A DNA stretch of 64,000 bases, from assembly GCF_017565645.3 (NCBI RefSeq), contig NZ_CP086136.1, positions 4,571,501-4,635,500 of the forward strand, in the 5' to 3' direction. Below are positions 24,340-35,159 of the stretch, one piece after another; the stretch's first letter is position 1, and the number at the start of each line of letters is the position of its first letter. Origin of the DNA: Bradyrhizobium barranii subsp. barranii. Its GTDB lineage: Bacteria > Pseudomonadota > Alphaproteobacteria > Rhizobiales > Xanthobacteraceae. A program made the position numbers and the translations under genes. The notes below the pieces were generated by a model, which did no database searches, was not told the DNA's origin, and saw only the letters and a program-made list of their open reading frames with translations.

Positions 24340-27300
24340 TTACTCGGCGGCCTGCTTGACGGTGCTGTGCTCGGGCGCCTCGTGACCTTTGCCGTCACCC
24401 GAACGGCCCCAGCCCGAGAACCAGTTGTTGAGCTCGTCGAGATAGAGATAGACCACCGGAGTGGTGAACAGCGTCAGCGCCTGGCTGACGATCAGGCCGC
24501 CGACCATGGCGTAGCCGAGCGGCTGGCGGATCTCGGCGCCGGTGCCGTGGCCGAGCATCAGCGGCACGCCGCCGAGCAGGGCGGCCATCGTCGTCATCAT
24601 GATCGGCCGGAAGCGCAGCAGCGCGGCCTGACGGATCGATTCATCCGGCGTCTTGTGTTCGTCGCGCTCGGCCGCGATGGCGAAGTCGACCATCATGATG
24701 CCGTTCTTCTTCACGATGCCGATCAGGAGAATGATTCCGATCAATGCAATGAGGCTGAAGTCGAAGCCGGCCGCCATCAGGATCAGGAGCGCGCCGACGC
24801 CGGCCGAGGGCAGGGTCGACAGAATCGTGATCGGGTGGATGTAGCTCTCGTAGAGAATGCCGAGGATCAGATAGACCACGACGAGGGCTGCGAGGATCAG
24901 CAGCGGCACGGTGCCGAGCGACTGCTGGAACGCCTGCGCGGTGCCCTGGAAGCTCGAATTCAGGGTCGGTGGTGCGCCGAGATCGGCCATCGCCTTCTGC
25001 ACGGCCTCGGTGGCCTGGCCGAGCGCGACGCCCTGGGCGAGGTTGAAGCTGATCGTGATCGCCGGGAACTGGCCCTGGTGGCTGATCGAGAGCGGGCGGA
25101 CCGGATCGGTGGTCCAGGTCGCAAAGGTCGACAGCGGCACCTGGTCGCCGGTCAACGGCGATTTCAGGTAGAGCTTGTTCAGGCTGTCGAGACTGCCCTG
25201 CATCTCCGGCAGGATCTCGAGGATCACCTTGTAGGTGTTGAGCTGGGTGAAATACTGCGTGACCTGCCGCTGTCCGAAGGCGTCGTACAGCGTGTCGTCG
25301 ATCAGCTGCGGCTGGATGCCGTAGCGCGATGCGGTGTCGCGGTTGATCTTGAGCTGGACCGTGGTGCCCTGCGTCTGCTGGTCGGTCGCGACGTCGCGCA
25401 GTTGCGGCAGCGTCTGCATCTTGGCGAGGATTTTCGGCGCCCAGTCGTTGAGCTCGGTGAGGTCGGCATCCTGTAGCGTGAACTCGAACTGCGTGCGCGT
25501 CGGCCGGCCGCCGAGCCGGACGTCCTGGGCCGCCTGCATGTAGAGGCGGGCGCCCGACACCTTCTCGAGCTTGGGGCGCAGCCGGGCAATGATCTCCTGC
25601 GCCGATGCGTTGCGCTCGTTACGCGGCTTCAGCGTGATGAACAAATTGCCGTTGTTGCCGGCGCGGCCGCTGCCGCCGATGTTCATCGCGATCGTGGCGA
25701 CGTCGGGATCGTCCATCACGATCTTGCCGAGCTCGACCTGGCGGCGCTGCATCTCGGCGAAGGAGATGTCCTGGGACGCTTCCGAGGTCGCCGTGATCAG
25801 GCCGACGTCCTGTTGCGGGAAGAAGCCCTTCGGGATCAGGATGAACAAATAGATCGACAGGCCGAGCGTGGCGAAGAAGATCAGGAGCGTGGTGCGGCGC
25901 CAGGCCAGGGCATGATCGAGAACGTACTCGTAGCCGCGCAGCATGCCGTCGAAGGCGCGTTCGCTCCACTGGTAGAACTTGCCGTGGGTCACCTCGCCAT
26001 GGGCGCGCAGGAAGCGCGAGGCCATCATCGGCGTCAGCGTCAGCGACACGAACATCGAGACGAAGATGGTCATCGCCAGCACGACGGCGAACTCGCGGAA
26101 CAGGCGTCCTATGATGCCGCCCATCAGCAGCAGCGGGATCAGCACCGCGACCAGCGAGATGCTGATCGAGACGATGGTGAAGCCGATTTCCTTGGAGCCC
26201 TTGAAGGCGGCCGCCATCGGCGATTCGCCTTCCTCGATGTAGCGCGTGATGTTCTCGAGCATCACGATGGCGTCGTCGACGACGAATCCGACCGCGATGG
26301 TGAGCGCCATCAGCGACAGATTGTCGAGCGAATAGCCAACCACCCACATCAGGGCGCACGCGCCCAGTAGCGCCAGCGGAACCGTGATGGTGGGAATGAC
26401 CGTCGCCCAGAAGCTGCGCAGGAAGACGAAGATGACCATGACCACGAGGGCGATGGTTAGCAGCAGCGTGAATTGGACGTCCTCGACCGCGGCGCGGATG
26501 GTCGTGGTGCGGTCGCTGATCAACTCGATCTTGATCGCGGGCGGAATTGCCGCGACGAGGCGGGGCAGGGTGGCCTTGATCCGGTCGACGGTCTCGATGA
26601 CGTTGGCGCCCGGCTGCTTGAACACCACCAGGAACACGCCACGCTTGCCGTTGGCCCAGGCTGCCTGCTTGGCGTCCTCGGCGCCGCTCACCGCCTGTCC
26701 GATGTCGCGGATTCGAAGCGGACCGCCATTGCGATAGGCGATGACGACGTCGTTCCAGTCCTTGGACTGGGTGAGCTGGTCGTTGGCGTAGATCGTGTAG
26801 GCGCGCTTCGGCCCGTCGATATTGCCCTTGGGGCTGTCGACCGTGGTGATCGCGATCTGGCTGCGCACGTCCTCCAGCGACAGGCCCTTGGCGACGAGTT
26901 TCGCCGGGTCGATCTGAATGCGGATGGAGGGCTTCTGCTGGCCGCCGATGAAAACCTGCGCGACGCCCGAGAGCTGGCTGATCTGCTGGGCAAGCTGGGC
27001 GTCGACGGCATCGCTGACGGTGGTCAGCGGCAGTGTATCGGATGTTGCCGAGAGCAGCAGGATCGGCGCGTCGGCCGGGTTGACCTTGCGGTAGGTCGGC
27101 GGCGAGGGCAGATTCTTCGGCAGCTGGCCGCTTGCGGCGTTGATGGCGCCCTGCACGTCGTTGGCGGCGCCGTCGATGCTGCGGTTGAGGTCGAACTGGA
27201 TGGTGATCGAGGCGGTGCCGAGATAACTCGTCGAGGTCATCTGGGCGATGCCGGGGATCTGGGCGAATTGCCGCTCGAGCGGCTGGGCCACCGACGAGGC

Positions 27301-27486
27301 CATCGTCTCGGGGCTGCCGCCCGGCAAATTGGCCGTGATCTGGATGGTCGGGAAGTCCACCTGCGGCAGCGGTGCGACCGGCAGCAGGGGATAGGCGACG
27401 AGACCGACGAACAGAATGCCGGCCATCAGCAGCGAGGTGCCGATGGGATAACGGATGAAAGGTGCCGAAATCCCGCCCTCGGTCAT
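24340..27486 (-). CDS. RND multidrug efflux permease (AcrB/MdtBC type)
   Basis: A 1,048-residue inner-membrane proton-driven pump of the HAE1 family, the usual length. It opens MTEGGISAPFIRYPIGTSLLMAG, then VDFPTIQITANLPGGSPETMASSVAQPLE, the porter-domain signature. Twelve spans are expected. The proton-relay helix GFVVDDAIVMLENITRYIEEG in TM4 carries the paired Asp residues. The second half repeats the fold (LALVVVYLILGILYESYIHPI, VKKNGIMMVDFAIAAER). Its start overlaps the adaptor stop in ATGA. The MdtBC-like opening and sequence style suggest broad drug, bile-salt or flavonoid export. No outer-membrane factor is encoded nearby. Confidence 0.95.
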   Translation of the reverse strand: MTEGGISAPFIRYPIGTSLLMAGILFVGLVAYPLLPVAPLPQVDFPTIQITANLPGGSPETMASSVAQPLERQFAQIPGIAQMTSTSYLGTASITIQFDLNRSIDGAANDVQGAINAASGQLPKNLPSPPTYRKVNPADAPILLLSATSDTLPLTTVSDAVDAQLAQQISQLSGVAQVFIGGQQKPSIRIQIDPAKLVAKGLSLEDVRSQIAITTVDSPKGNIDGPKRAYTIYANDQLTQSKDWNDVVIAYRNGGPLRIRDIGQAVSGAEDAKQAAWANGKRGVFLVVFKQPGANVIETVDRIKATLPRLVAAIPPAIKIELISDRTTTIRAAVEDVQFTLLLTIALVVMVIFVFLRSFWATVIPTITVPLALLGACALMWVVGYSLDNLSLMALTIAVGFVVDDAIVMLENITRYIEEGESPMAAAFKGSKEIGFTIVSISISLVAVLIPLLLMGGIIGRLFREFAVVLAMTIFVSMFVSLTLTPMMASRFLRAHGEVTHGKFYQWSERAFDGMLRGYEYVLDHALAWRRTTLLIFFATLGLSIYLFILIPKGFFPQQDVGLITATSEASQDISFAEMQRRQVELGKIVMDDPDVATIAMNIGGSGRAGNNGNLFITLKPRNERNASAQEIIARLRPKLEKVSGARLYMQAAQDVRLGGRPTRTQFEFTLQDADLTELNDWAPKILAKMQTLPQLRDVATDQQTQGTTVQLKINRDTASRYGIQPQLIDDTLYDAFGQRQVTQYFTQLNTYKVILEILPEMQGSLDSLNKLYLKSPLTGDQVPLSTFATWTTDPVRPLSISHQGQFPAITISFNLAQGVALGQATEAVQKAMADLGAPPTLNSSFQGTAQAFQQSLGTVPLLILAALVVVYLILGILYESYIHPITILSTLPSAGVGALLILMAAGFDFSLIALIGIILLIGIVKKNGIMMVDFAIAAERDEHKTPDESIRQAALLRFRPIMMTTMAALLGGVPLMLGHGTGAEIRQPLGYAMVGGLIVSQALTLFTTPVVYLYLDELNNWFSGWGRSGDGKGHEAPEHSTVKQAAE

Positions 27487-28655
27487 TCCTGTCGTACCTT
27501 GTTCTGGCTCGGATCCGAGCTTGCTACGGCCGTCGAGACGAGGCTTCCGGGCTGGACCTTGAACTGGCCGCCGGTGATCACCTGTTGACCCGGGCTCAAG
27601 CCTTCGTCGACCACCGAACGGCCGTCGATGGCGTAGCTGACCTTGATCTTGTGCACTTCCGCCTTGTTGTCCTGATTGACGGTATAGGCGTAGAGGCCGT
27701 TGGTCGAATGCTGAACCGCGTCATCCGGAACCACGGTCGCGTCCTTCAGGGTGCGTACCAGAAGGCGCGTCGAAACCGACTGGCCCGGCCACAGCGTGTG
27801 TTCCTTGTTGTCGAACACCGCCTTGAGCCGAATAGTCCCGCTGGTCGTGTCGACCTGGTTGTTGATGACCGCAAGCTTGCCTTCGGCAAGCGTCTTTTTC
27901 CCGTCGGTGGTGAACGCGATCACCTTGAGCGCACCGGCCTTCTGGCCTTCGCTGATATAGGGCAGCTGGTCTTCCGGCGCGGTGAAGATCACCGAGATCG
28001 GCTCGACCTGCGAGATCGTTACGATTCCCGTCTGCGTGGAGGCGTTGACGATGTTGCCGACGTCGACCAGGCGCAGCCCGGCCACGCCGGTGAACGGCGC
28101 CTTGATCTGGGTGTAGTCGAGCTGGGTCTGCGCGTTGGAGATCGCGGCTTCGTCGGCGGCGATCTGGGCGGTCAGCTGCGCGACGGTGGAACGCTGGGTG
28201 TCGACCCGCTGCGCAGTCGCGAACTCGCCAAGCTTCATGGCACGCTGGAGCTCGAGGTTGGCGTTGGCGAGATTCGCCTCGTCCTGCGCCTTCTTGGCCT
28301 TGGCCTGGTCGAGCGTGGCTTGATAGGGCCGGGGATCGATCGAGACCAGAAGGTCGTCCTGCTTGACCATCTGGCCTTCGCTGAAGGCGATCTTGTCGAT
28401 CTGGCCGTCAACCCGGCTCCGGACCTGTACCGTATTGAAGCCCTGAACCGTGCCGAGACCGGTCAGATATACCGGGAAGTCGGCCTTCTGGACCGGCGAA
28501 ACGCTGACGGGGATGGCGGGCGGGCGCGCCGGACCCTTCTGAGCCGTCTGGGTTTTTCCGGCCTCGGGCGAGCCGAATTTCTGCCAGCCATAGTAACCCG
28601 CGGAGGCCACGGCCGCGATGATCAGAATCCAGAGGATCGGCCGTGTTTTTTTCAT
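27483..28655 (-). CDS. RND efflux periplasmic adaptor (membrane fusion protein)
   Basis: A 390-residue HlyD/AcrA-family adaptor. The N-terminus MKKTRPILWILIIAAVASAGYYGW is a single anchor without a lipobox. The lipoyl half-motifs are GTVQGFNTVQVRSRVDGQIDKIAFSEGQMVKQDDLLVSIDPRPY and its partner QLDYTQIKAPFTGVAG, separated by a coiled-coil hairpin rich in Ala, Gln and Lys. The beta-barrel and membrane-proximal domains follow. ATG 28655 is chosen because it begins the anchor. It is the first gene of the pump operon. Confidence 0.95.
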   Translation of the reverse strand: MKKTRPILWILIIAAVASAGYYGWQKFGSPEAGKTQTAQKGPARPPAIPVSVSPVQKADFPVYLTGLGTVQGFNTVQVRSRVDGQIDKIAFSEGQMVKQDDLLVSIDPRPYQATLDQAKAKKAQDEANLANANLELQRAMKLGEFATAQRVDTQRSTVAQLTAQIAADEAAISNAQTQLDYTQIKAPFTGVAGLRLVDVGNIVNASTQTGIVTISQVEPISVIFTAPEDQLPYISEGQKAGALKVIAFTTDGKKTLAEGKLAVINNQVDTTSGTIRLKAVFDNKEHTLWPGQSVSTRLLVRTLKDATVVPDDAVQHSTNGLYAYTVNQDNKAEVHKIKVSYAIDGRSVVDEGLSPGQQVITGGQFKVQPGSLVSTAVASSDPSQNKVRQE

Positions 28656-29052
28656 GTCGGCTCGTTGGCTCTTACGCCCAAAACTACGAATTGTGGAGCA
28701 ATCATAGGGTTCCAGCGCGCTTGTATAATACACGCCAAGTTCCAGTGTAAACAGCACTATCGGTTCGGAATCCTAAACAATTGGAAAGCTTTGCACTGTC
28801 TAGGCAGCTTCGTGACACTACGGTGTGCAGTGCTGCATTTTCCCGGCGCGAGCGATCCGCGCGCAAATCTTGGGCAATGCCCGGAGCCGGTGTGGGCGGC
28901 CTGCAGAGCTGTCCGCAAGGCCGCCCCGGCTGCGCTGCGAAGTGAGCCGGAAACAACTCCCGTGAGAACGGTTCTAATTCGCCTGCACGGCGTTTCGGTT
29001 GTCAGGAAATCCGGCATCGGTCATATCGGCCCCGCCACAACGGGAGCGCAGG
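28656..29052. other. Intergenic region upstream of the efflux operon
   Basis: About 400 bases between the divergent adaptor gene and a small plus-strand gene. Apart from the candidate promoter near 28722-28751 I see no gene. The stretch 28830-29000 is GC-rich with no frame that has a ribosome site. A regulator gene, often found beside RND pumps, is absent. Confidence 0.4.
28722..28751 (-). promoter_or_regulatory. Candidate sigma-70-type promoter of the efflux operon
   Basis: On the minus strand TTTACA (28746-28751) is followed after 18 bases by TATACA (28722-28727), within an AT-rich stretch 67 bases before the adaptor start. GTGTATTATACA here is also nearly palindromic and could be an operator. 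No experimental support. Confidence 0.4.
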
Positions 29053-29292
29053 ATGGACGAACTGAACGGCAAGCTGATCGCGTGCCAGATTCTGATCACG
29101 GGACTGATCGCGCGCGTCGCCAACGAGCAGCGCGATCCCTTGCGATTTCTGACCGACTTCCGCGACGAGATCAAAGCCGTCGTTAGCGGCGTCAACATCG
29201 CCGGCATGGACAACTCCGATCGCGTGCGCGCCGTCGCGCAGAAAACCGTCGACGAATTGTTCTCGCTGATGAAGCCGCCGAGCAGCGATTGA
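29053..29292 (+). CDS. Small hypothetical helical protein
   Basis: A 79-residue soluble protein, MDELNGKLIACQILITGLIA at the start and DELFSLMKPPSSD at the end. The N-terminal helix is hydrophobic enough to associate with a partner but too polar for a membrane span. Residues 25-45 hold RDPLRFLTDFRDEIKAVV, which resembles small conserved rhizobial proteins of unknown function. GGGAGCGCAGG lies just upstream of the ATG. It is followed by about 230 bases before the iron boxes. Confidence 0.55.
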   Translation: MDELNGKLIACQILITGLIARVANEQRDPLRFLTDFRDEIKAVVSGVNIAGMDNSDRVRAVAQKTVDELFSLMKPPSSD

Positions 29293-29716
29293 GAGCGGCG
29301 CCGCCGCTCGCGCCTGCGCAGCTCTCGCATGCGCCCATGTTTCCAGATTGAAATCTGCACCGAGTCCGATCTGGATGAATTCAAATGTGCAGGCAGATCA
29401 ATCGCATTGACCTGCTTTTCTCCGACCGATAGCACCGCCCCATCGTTCGCGTTTCTGCATCGACGAAGCGCATCAGCTCGAAGGTTGATGCGGCACGACG
29501 AGATCGCAGCGATCAATGTCCAGATTAGAACGGTTCAAGTTTAGAACCATTTAAAACTGTGGCGCACTCAACCGAGTTTAGAATTGCTTTGAAATGGTCG
29601 GATTCAAACGGAGTGTGGCCGAGATCGCGTTGACCCCCATGAACACGCCCGATAGCACCAATGCGTCGCGTTGTCGCAACGCGACCAATGGAAGCATAAG
29701 CACTGTGGGGCGTGTG
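29293..29716. other. Leader and promoter region of the iron operon
   Basis: From 29293 to 29523 I see no gene or clear structure. Bases 29524-29594 hold the iron boxes. From 29594 the receptor frame is already open, but the first ~40 codons (RCRNATNGSISTVGR…) do not look like a signal peptide and probably lie in the 5' untranslated leader. Confidence 0.4.
29524..29594. promoter_or_regulatory. Irr/Fur-type iron-control boxes
   Basis: Three related motifs: ATTAGAACGGTTCAAG (29524-29539), TTTAGAACCATTTAAAA (29540-29556) and TTTAGAATTGCTTTGAAA (29577-29594). The middle one resembles the rhizobial iron control element TTTAGAA-N3-TTCTAAA bound by Irr. They lie in front of a siderophore receptor operon, where iron-dependent control is expected. 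Confidence 0.55.
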
Positions 29717-32266
29717 ATGGGCATGATGAAGACGCCGCGATCGTTGCGTTCGGTTGCGGATCGGAAATCCTTCGGCAACAATTTCGACACTGCGACCGGC
29801 AAGACTGTGTCCACGGTCGCCAGTCTGATCGCGGTCGCGACGGTCTCGACCGGCGCACAGGCGCAGCAGACCAATCTGCCCCCCGTGAACGTCGATGCGC
29901 CTCAGCAGCGTCCGCGTCCGACCGCTTCGAAGCCCACCGCCGATCAGATTCGCGCGCGCAACGCGCTGCGGCGCGCGGCGCAGCGGCAGCAGGCCGCACA
30001 AGCGCCTGTCGCCAATCCGAGCCCTGGTCCTGCCGATCGTGATCCGTACGCAAATCCCGCCGCGCCTTATATGGCCACCCGAGTGCAAGCGTCGGGTAAA
30101 TTCCCTGAGCCAATCCTCAACACGCCAAAATCGATCACCGTGCTTACAAAGGATGTGCTCGCGGACAAGAACGCCACGACGCTGAAGCAGGCGATCCTGA
30201 GCACGGCAGGCGTGACGCTCGGAACGGGTGAGGGCGGCAATGCCTTCGGTGACCGCTTCTTCATTCGCGGCTTCGATGCCCGCAACGACATCTTCATCGA
30301 CGGCGTGCGCGACGCGGGCGTCAGCGTCCGTGAAAACTTCTTCACCGAGCAGGTCGAAATTCTGCGTGGTCCGGGCTCAACTTTCGCGGGCCGCGGTGTC
30401 GCCGGTGGTGCGATCAACATCGTCACCAAGCAGGCGACGACGCAGAACAGTTTCTACAACATGGACACGACGTTTGGCACCGACCAGACCAAGCGTGTGG
30501 TGCTCGACGTCAACCAGGTGATCAACCCGACGCTGGCCGTTCGTGCCGGCGGTCTGTTCCAGGACGCCGATGTCGCCGGTCGCGATTTCGTCAAGGATAA
30601 TCGCAACGGCGCGTTCGTCGCCACGACCTGGAAGCCGACCGACACGATCAGGGTGACCGGGGGTTACATCCACACCGAGTTGACCGGCGTGCCGGACTTC
30701 GGCGTGCCCTACTACCGGCCGAGCACGGCGACGACCGCCGGTGGGCCGTTCCCGGACTTCGGCTCCAACCGCAACAACTGGTATGGCCAGATCAACCGCG
30801 ACTTCTACCGGACCGGCCAGGACATCGGCTCGTTAAACGCGGAAGTGCAGATCACGCCCGACTTGATGGTCAGCAACAAGTTCCGCGTATCTCGTTCGAC
30901 CCAGAACTATGTCGGAACGCTGCCTGAGCAGCCGGTGATCGCCAACCCGCTTTCGAATTCGACGCTCACGATGAATCCGCAGAGCCGTCTCCAGATCACT
31001 GACGTGCTCGCCAACCAGACGGAAGCGACCTACAAGTTCCAGGACTGGGCCGGCTTCAAGCACACCGCGCTGGCCGGGATCGAAGTCGATCGCGAGCGGT
31101 CGTCGATCGACAAGTATCTCGGGCTCACCTCGGAAGGGAACGGAGTTACGATCACTCCAGGCGGCTCGCCGACAGGTGTCAGCGTCTTCTTCCCTCAGGA
31201 CACGTTCTTGCCCGGGAAGGCGCTCGCACTGGCCGGTCTGCCGGCCAAGATCGGCATCGACACTGTCAGCGGCTACGTCATGGACAGTGCGAACTATCGT
31301 GACCTCCTGATCCTCAATGGCGGCTTCCGCTACGACAACTACAACCTCGATACGTCTGCATACGGGGCGGGCAACGCTCTCAAGCAGCAATCGGCAAACT
31401 TCCTGATTCCCAACTTCAATCTCGGTTTGACCTTGAAGCCGGCGCCAAACGGCAGCGTGTACGTGGCCTACGCGACCTCAGCGAACCCGGTGGGCGCCGA
31501 GTTCGACGGCACCAGCACCGCGTATGGCGGCGTCAATCCCGCTCTGGCCGGCGGCAACAATCAGATCTTCGGGCCGGAGAAGAACACGGCCATCGAACTC
31601 GGCACCAAGTGGGAGCTGTTCGACCGCCACCTGCTCCTGACGGCTGCGCTGTTTCAGACCACCAAGGACAATGCGCGCGAGGCACAGAACGTCAATAGTG
31701 TGGCCACGGCGTCCGCGTTGGGATGCGTCTATCCCGCCGGCACGACCGGCAACATATCGTGTATCACCGCAGGTTCCGCTTATCGTATTCGCGGCATCGA
31801 TCTCGGCGTGAGCGGCAAGATCACCGACAAATGGAGTGTGTTCGGCGGCCTCGTCCTGATGCAGTCGGAGGTTACGGCGTCCAACGTGAAGCCCGCGAAC
31901 ATGCCCGCGCCGCTTCTCTACACCACCAATGTCGGGCTTCCTCTGGCCAACGTTGCCCATCAGTCGTTCAGCATGCTGTCGAAGTACCAGTTCAACGATA
32001 TCTGGGAACTGGGCGGGCAGGCCGTCTACCGCTCGAAGATCTACGGTGGCTCGTTGCTTGCGGCCAACGCAGGCACGTCGCTTCCGAGCTACTGGCGCTT
32101 CGATGTGTTCGCGGAAGCCAAGATCAACAAGAACTGGCAGTTGAAGCTGTTCGTGAACAACATCTTCGACAAACGCTACTATGACGCGCTGTACCAGAGC
32201 GCCGCGCCCTTCGTGCTGGAAGCACCGGGACGCGCCGCCTATCTGGTGATCTCGGCGCGCTACTGA
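29717..32266 (+). CDS. TonB-dependent siderophore receptor
   Basis: An outer-membrane ferric-siderophore channel of about 850 residues. A long signal region ends VATVSTGAQAQQ. A Pro/Arg-rich linker precedes the plug: SGKFPEPILNTPKSITVLTKDVL (TonB-box side), FFIRGFDARNDIFIDGVRD, and VEILRGPGSTFAGRGVAGGAINIVTK. The 22-strand barrel ends in a classic terminal strand, APGRAAYLVISARY, with aromatic last residue. It resembles the catecholate and hydroxamate (Fiu/FhuE-like) receptors that pair with PiuC. The start is uncertain: ATG 29717, 29723 or 29726 are favoured over 29594, which lies inside the iron boxes. Confidence 0.93.
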   Translation: MGMMKTPRSLRSVADRKSFGNNFDTATGKTVSTVASLIAVATVSTGAQAQQTNLPPVNVDAPQQRPRPTASKPTADQIRARNALRRAAQRQQAAQAPVANPSPGPADRDPYANPAAPYMATRVQASGKFPEPILNTPKSITVLTKDVLADKNATTLKQAILSTAGVTLGTGEGGNAFGDRFFIRGFDARNDIFIDGVRDAGVSVRENFFTEQVEILRGPGSTFAGRGVAGGAINIVTKQATTQNSFYNMDTTFGTDQTKRVVLDVNQVINPTLAVRAGGLFQDADVAGRDFVKDNRNGAFVATTWKPTDTIRVTGGYIHTELTGVPDFGVPYYRPSTATTAGGPFPDFGSNRNNWYGQINRDFYRTGQDIGSLNAEVQITPDLMVSNKFRVSRSTQNYVGTLPEQPVIANPLSNSTLTMNPQSRLQITDVLANQTEATYKFQDWAGFKHTALAGIEVDRERSSIDKYLGLTSEGNGVTITPGGSPTGVSVFFPQDTFLPGKALALAGLPAKIGIDTVSGYVMDSANYRDLLILNGGFRYDNYNLDTSAYGAGNALKQQSANFLIPNFNLGLTLKPAPNGSVYVAYATSANPVGAEFDGTSTAYGGVNPALAGGNNQIFGPEKNTAIELGTKWELFDRHLLLTAALFQTTKDNAREAQNVNSVATASALGCVYPAGTTGNISCITAGSAYRIRGIDLGVSGKITDKWSVFGGLVLMQSEVTASNVKPANMPAPLLYTTNVGLPLANVAHQSFSMLSKYQFNDIWELGGQAVYRSKIYGGSLLAANAGTSLPSYWRFDVFAEAKINKNWQLKLFVNNIFDKRYYDALYQSAAPFVLEAPGRAAYLVISARY

Positions 32267-32286
32267 TGGAGTAACGACGAGGTGCC

Positions 32287-32972
32287 ATGCTGACATGCAT
32301 AGACGGCGTCCTGAGCAAGGATGATGTGGCGGAATTCCGCCGCATCATGGACCCCAGCGAATGGGAAGACGGCCGTTCCACCGCGGGCGCGCAGTCAGCA
32401 ATGGTCAAGCGCAATGAGCAGTTGCCGCCTGACAGCGAGGTCGCGCGCAAGCTCGGCAACCGCATCATCTCGGCGTTGACGTCGAACCCGCGTTTCCTGG
32501 CAGCGGCGATCCCACTGCAGATCTTCCCGCCGCTGTTCAACCGCTATGCGGCGAACAGCGGCCATCATTTCGGGCTGCATGTCGACAATGCGATCCGCGG
32601 CGACCGCCTGACCGGCCTTCGCATCCGCACAGACTTGTCTGTCACGCTGTTCCTGGCCGAGCCGGAAGAGTATGACGGTGGCGAACTTGTGATCGAGGAC
32701 ACCTACGGTTCGCACGAAGTGAAGTTGCAAGCCGGGGACTGCGTGCTCTATCCCTCGACCAGCCTCCATCTCGTCACGCCGGTGACGAGGGGGACGCGGG
32801 TTGCGTCTTTCTTCTGGCTTCAGAGCATGATACGGGACGATCAAGCCCGGAGCATGATCTTTGACCTCGACACCGCGATACAGGCGCTGGTGGAACGGCT
32901 CGGGCGTGACGATCCCGAAACGGTCAAATTGACGGGTATCTATCACAACCTCATTCGCTACTGGGCCGAAGT

Positions 32973-32976
<4 letters not shown>
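32287..32976 (+). CDS. Fe(II)/2-oxoglutarate dioxygenase, PiuC/PKHD type
   Basis: A 229-residue cytoplasmic oxygenase. The iron ligands are HxD at His98 and Asp100 ([13 protein letters not shown]) and the distal His161 ([14 protein letters not shown]), with Arg171 placed to hold 2-oxoglutarate. The N-terminus [18 protein letters not shown] is typical of PiuC. These genes sit beside siderophore receptors in many proteobacteria and are iron-repressed; the substrate is not known. It starts 20 bases after the receptor stop and its own stop overlaps exbB (ATGA). Confidence 0.93.
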
Positions 32977-33875
<899 letters not shown>

Positions 33876-33878
33876 ACC

Positions 33879-34334
33879 ATGGGCGTTTCGCTCGCAGACA
33901 ATGATGACGACGACGATTTCGGCGAGACGCATGACATCAACGTCACGCCGTTCATCGACGTCATCCTGGTGCTGCTGATCATCTTCATGGTCGCAGCTCC
34001 GCTCTCCACGGTCGACCTGCCGATCGATCTGCCGACCTCGAGCGCGACCCCGCAGAAGAAGCCGGACAAGCCGACCTATCTCAGCATCAAGCCCGACCTG
34101 ACGCTTGCGATCGGCGAAAACCCGGTCCACCGCGCCGAGTTGATCGGGACCCTCGACGGCCTGTCCGACATGAGCAAGGACAAGTATGTCTTCCTGCGCG
34201 CCGATCGTTCGGTGCCGTATGGCGAATTGATGAGTGTCATGGAGCTCTTGCGCTCAGGTGGCTATTCCCGGGTGAAGCTGGTCGCGCTGGAAGGCGCTCC
34301 CCGAGCGCCCGTGGCAGGCGCCGGTCAGCCTTAG
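33879..34334 (+). CDS. exbD: TonB-system accessory protein ExbD
   Basis: A 151-residue protein with one N-terminal span. The signature DINVTPFIDVILVLLIIFMVAAP holds the essential Asp (FIDV) in the membrane. The periplasmic domain contains PTYLSIKPDLTLAIGEN, DKYVFLRADRSVPYGELMSVMELLRSGGYSRVKLVALE. A run of acidic residues (NDDDDDF) precedes the span. It follows exbB by three bases. Confidence 0.95.
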   Translation: MGVSLADNDDDDDFGETHDINVTPFIDVILVLLIIFMVAAPLSTVDLPIDLPTSSATPQKKPDKPTYLSIKPDLTLAIGENPVHRAELIGTLDGLSDMSKDKYVFLRADRSVPYGELMSVMELLRSGGYSRVKLVALEGAPRAPVAGAGQP

Positions 34335-34343
34335 AGGCGCACG

Positions 34344-35159
34344 ATGTCGGACGAAGCCAGACCATCCCGGAAGCTCTGGATTTTGGCGGCGGTGGCGGCG
34401 CTCGCGCTCCATCTGGGCGGTGCCGCGCTTGCCCTGGCCCATCTGCGGACCGATGACGACGACGATGGCCTGGGCGCGTCCGGCGCGGAGTTCGCCGTCG
34501 AGATGGCCTCGCCCAAGGCGCCCGAGACCGACCTTCCGCCGGGACCGGACAGCGAAGCGATGCAGGAGCAGCAGGCGCTTCCCGAGCAAAAGGCCGAGAC
34601 CAAGGAAACCGAGCTTCCAAAGGACCAGTCGCAACAGGTCGACGATCCCGATCGGGTCGTTCCCGAAAACATCTCGAAGAAGCCGCAGGACGAGGATCCC
34701 AAGATCGCGGCGGTCGAGACACCCGCTGCCGAGGCTTCGCCGCAGTCGGTTGCAACGGCGCGGCAGACACTCGACGAGGACGCGCGCGAGGCCGAGAAGG
34801 CCCTGGCGCCGGTGCTTGGCCTCGGCAAGGACATCCTCAGGATTACGACCGACTGGAATCGCAAGATCAGCGCGCACCTCACGGCCCACAAGGTCAACCC
34901 GGAGGGCAAGCAGCCCAATAATCAGAAGGTGAAGGTCAGCTTCGCGATCAATCGCAGGGGCAATGTGCTGTCCGTCGACGTCGTGGAGTCATCGGGGGAT
35001 GTGGCCTACGATGCGGCCGCGCTCTCGATTGTCCGCAAGTCCGATCCCATCCCGCAGCCCCCGGCCGGACTGACCGAAGACCGGTTCGAGCGTACCGTCG
35101 ACATCATCTTCACGCCGCCGGACGAGAAGAAAAAGAAGAAATCGGCTCAGCGCCAGTAG
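34344..35159 (+). CDS. tonB: Energy transducer TonB
   Basis: A 271-residue protein that carries ExbBD energy to outer-membrane receptors. One N-terminal span (LWILAAVAALALHLGGAALALA, with the conserved His of the SxxxH type) is followed by a long acidic, Glu/Pro/Lys-rich periplasmic linker. The C-terminal TonB domain spans about 175-260: VKVSFAINRRGNVLSVDVVESSGDVAYDAAALSIVRKSDPIPQPPAG, and FERTVDIIFTPP. The last 13 bases overlap a convergent gene. It completes the iron operon begun by the receptor. Confidence 0.92.
   Translation: MSDEARPSRKLWILAAVAALALHLGGAALALAHLRTDDDDDGLGASGAEFAVEMASPKAPETDLPPGPDSEAMQEQQALPEQKAETKETELPKDQSQQVDDPDRVVPENISKKPQDEDPKIAAVETPAAEASPQSVATARQTLDEDAREAEKALAPVLGLGKDILRITTDWNRKISAHLTAHKVNPEGKQPNNQKVKVSFAINRRGNVLSVDVVESSGDVAYDAAALSIVRKSDPIPQPPAGLTEDRFERTVDIIFTPPDEKKKKKSAQRQ

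Noticed and set aside
24367..29186. Long plus-strand frames (369, 371 and 574 residues) opposite the RND pump and adaptor
   Set aside because: Antisense frames of GC-rich genes. They repeat His/Asp/Arg/Gln runs and lack start signals, and the minus strand encodes well-conserved pump proteins.
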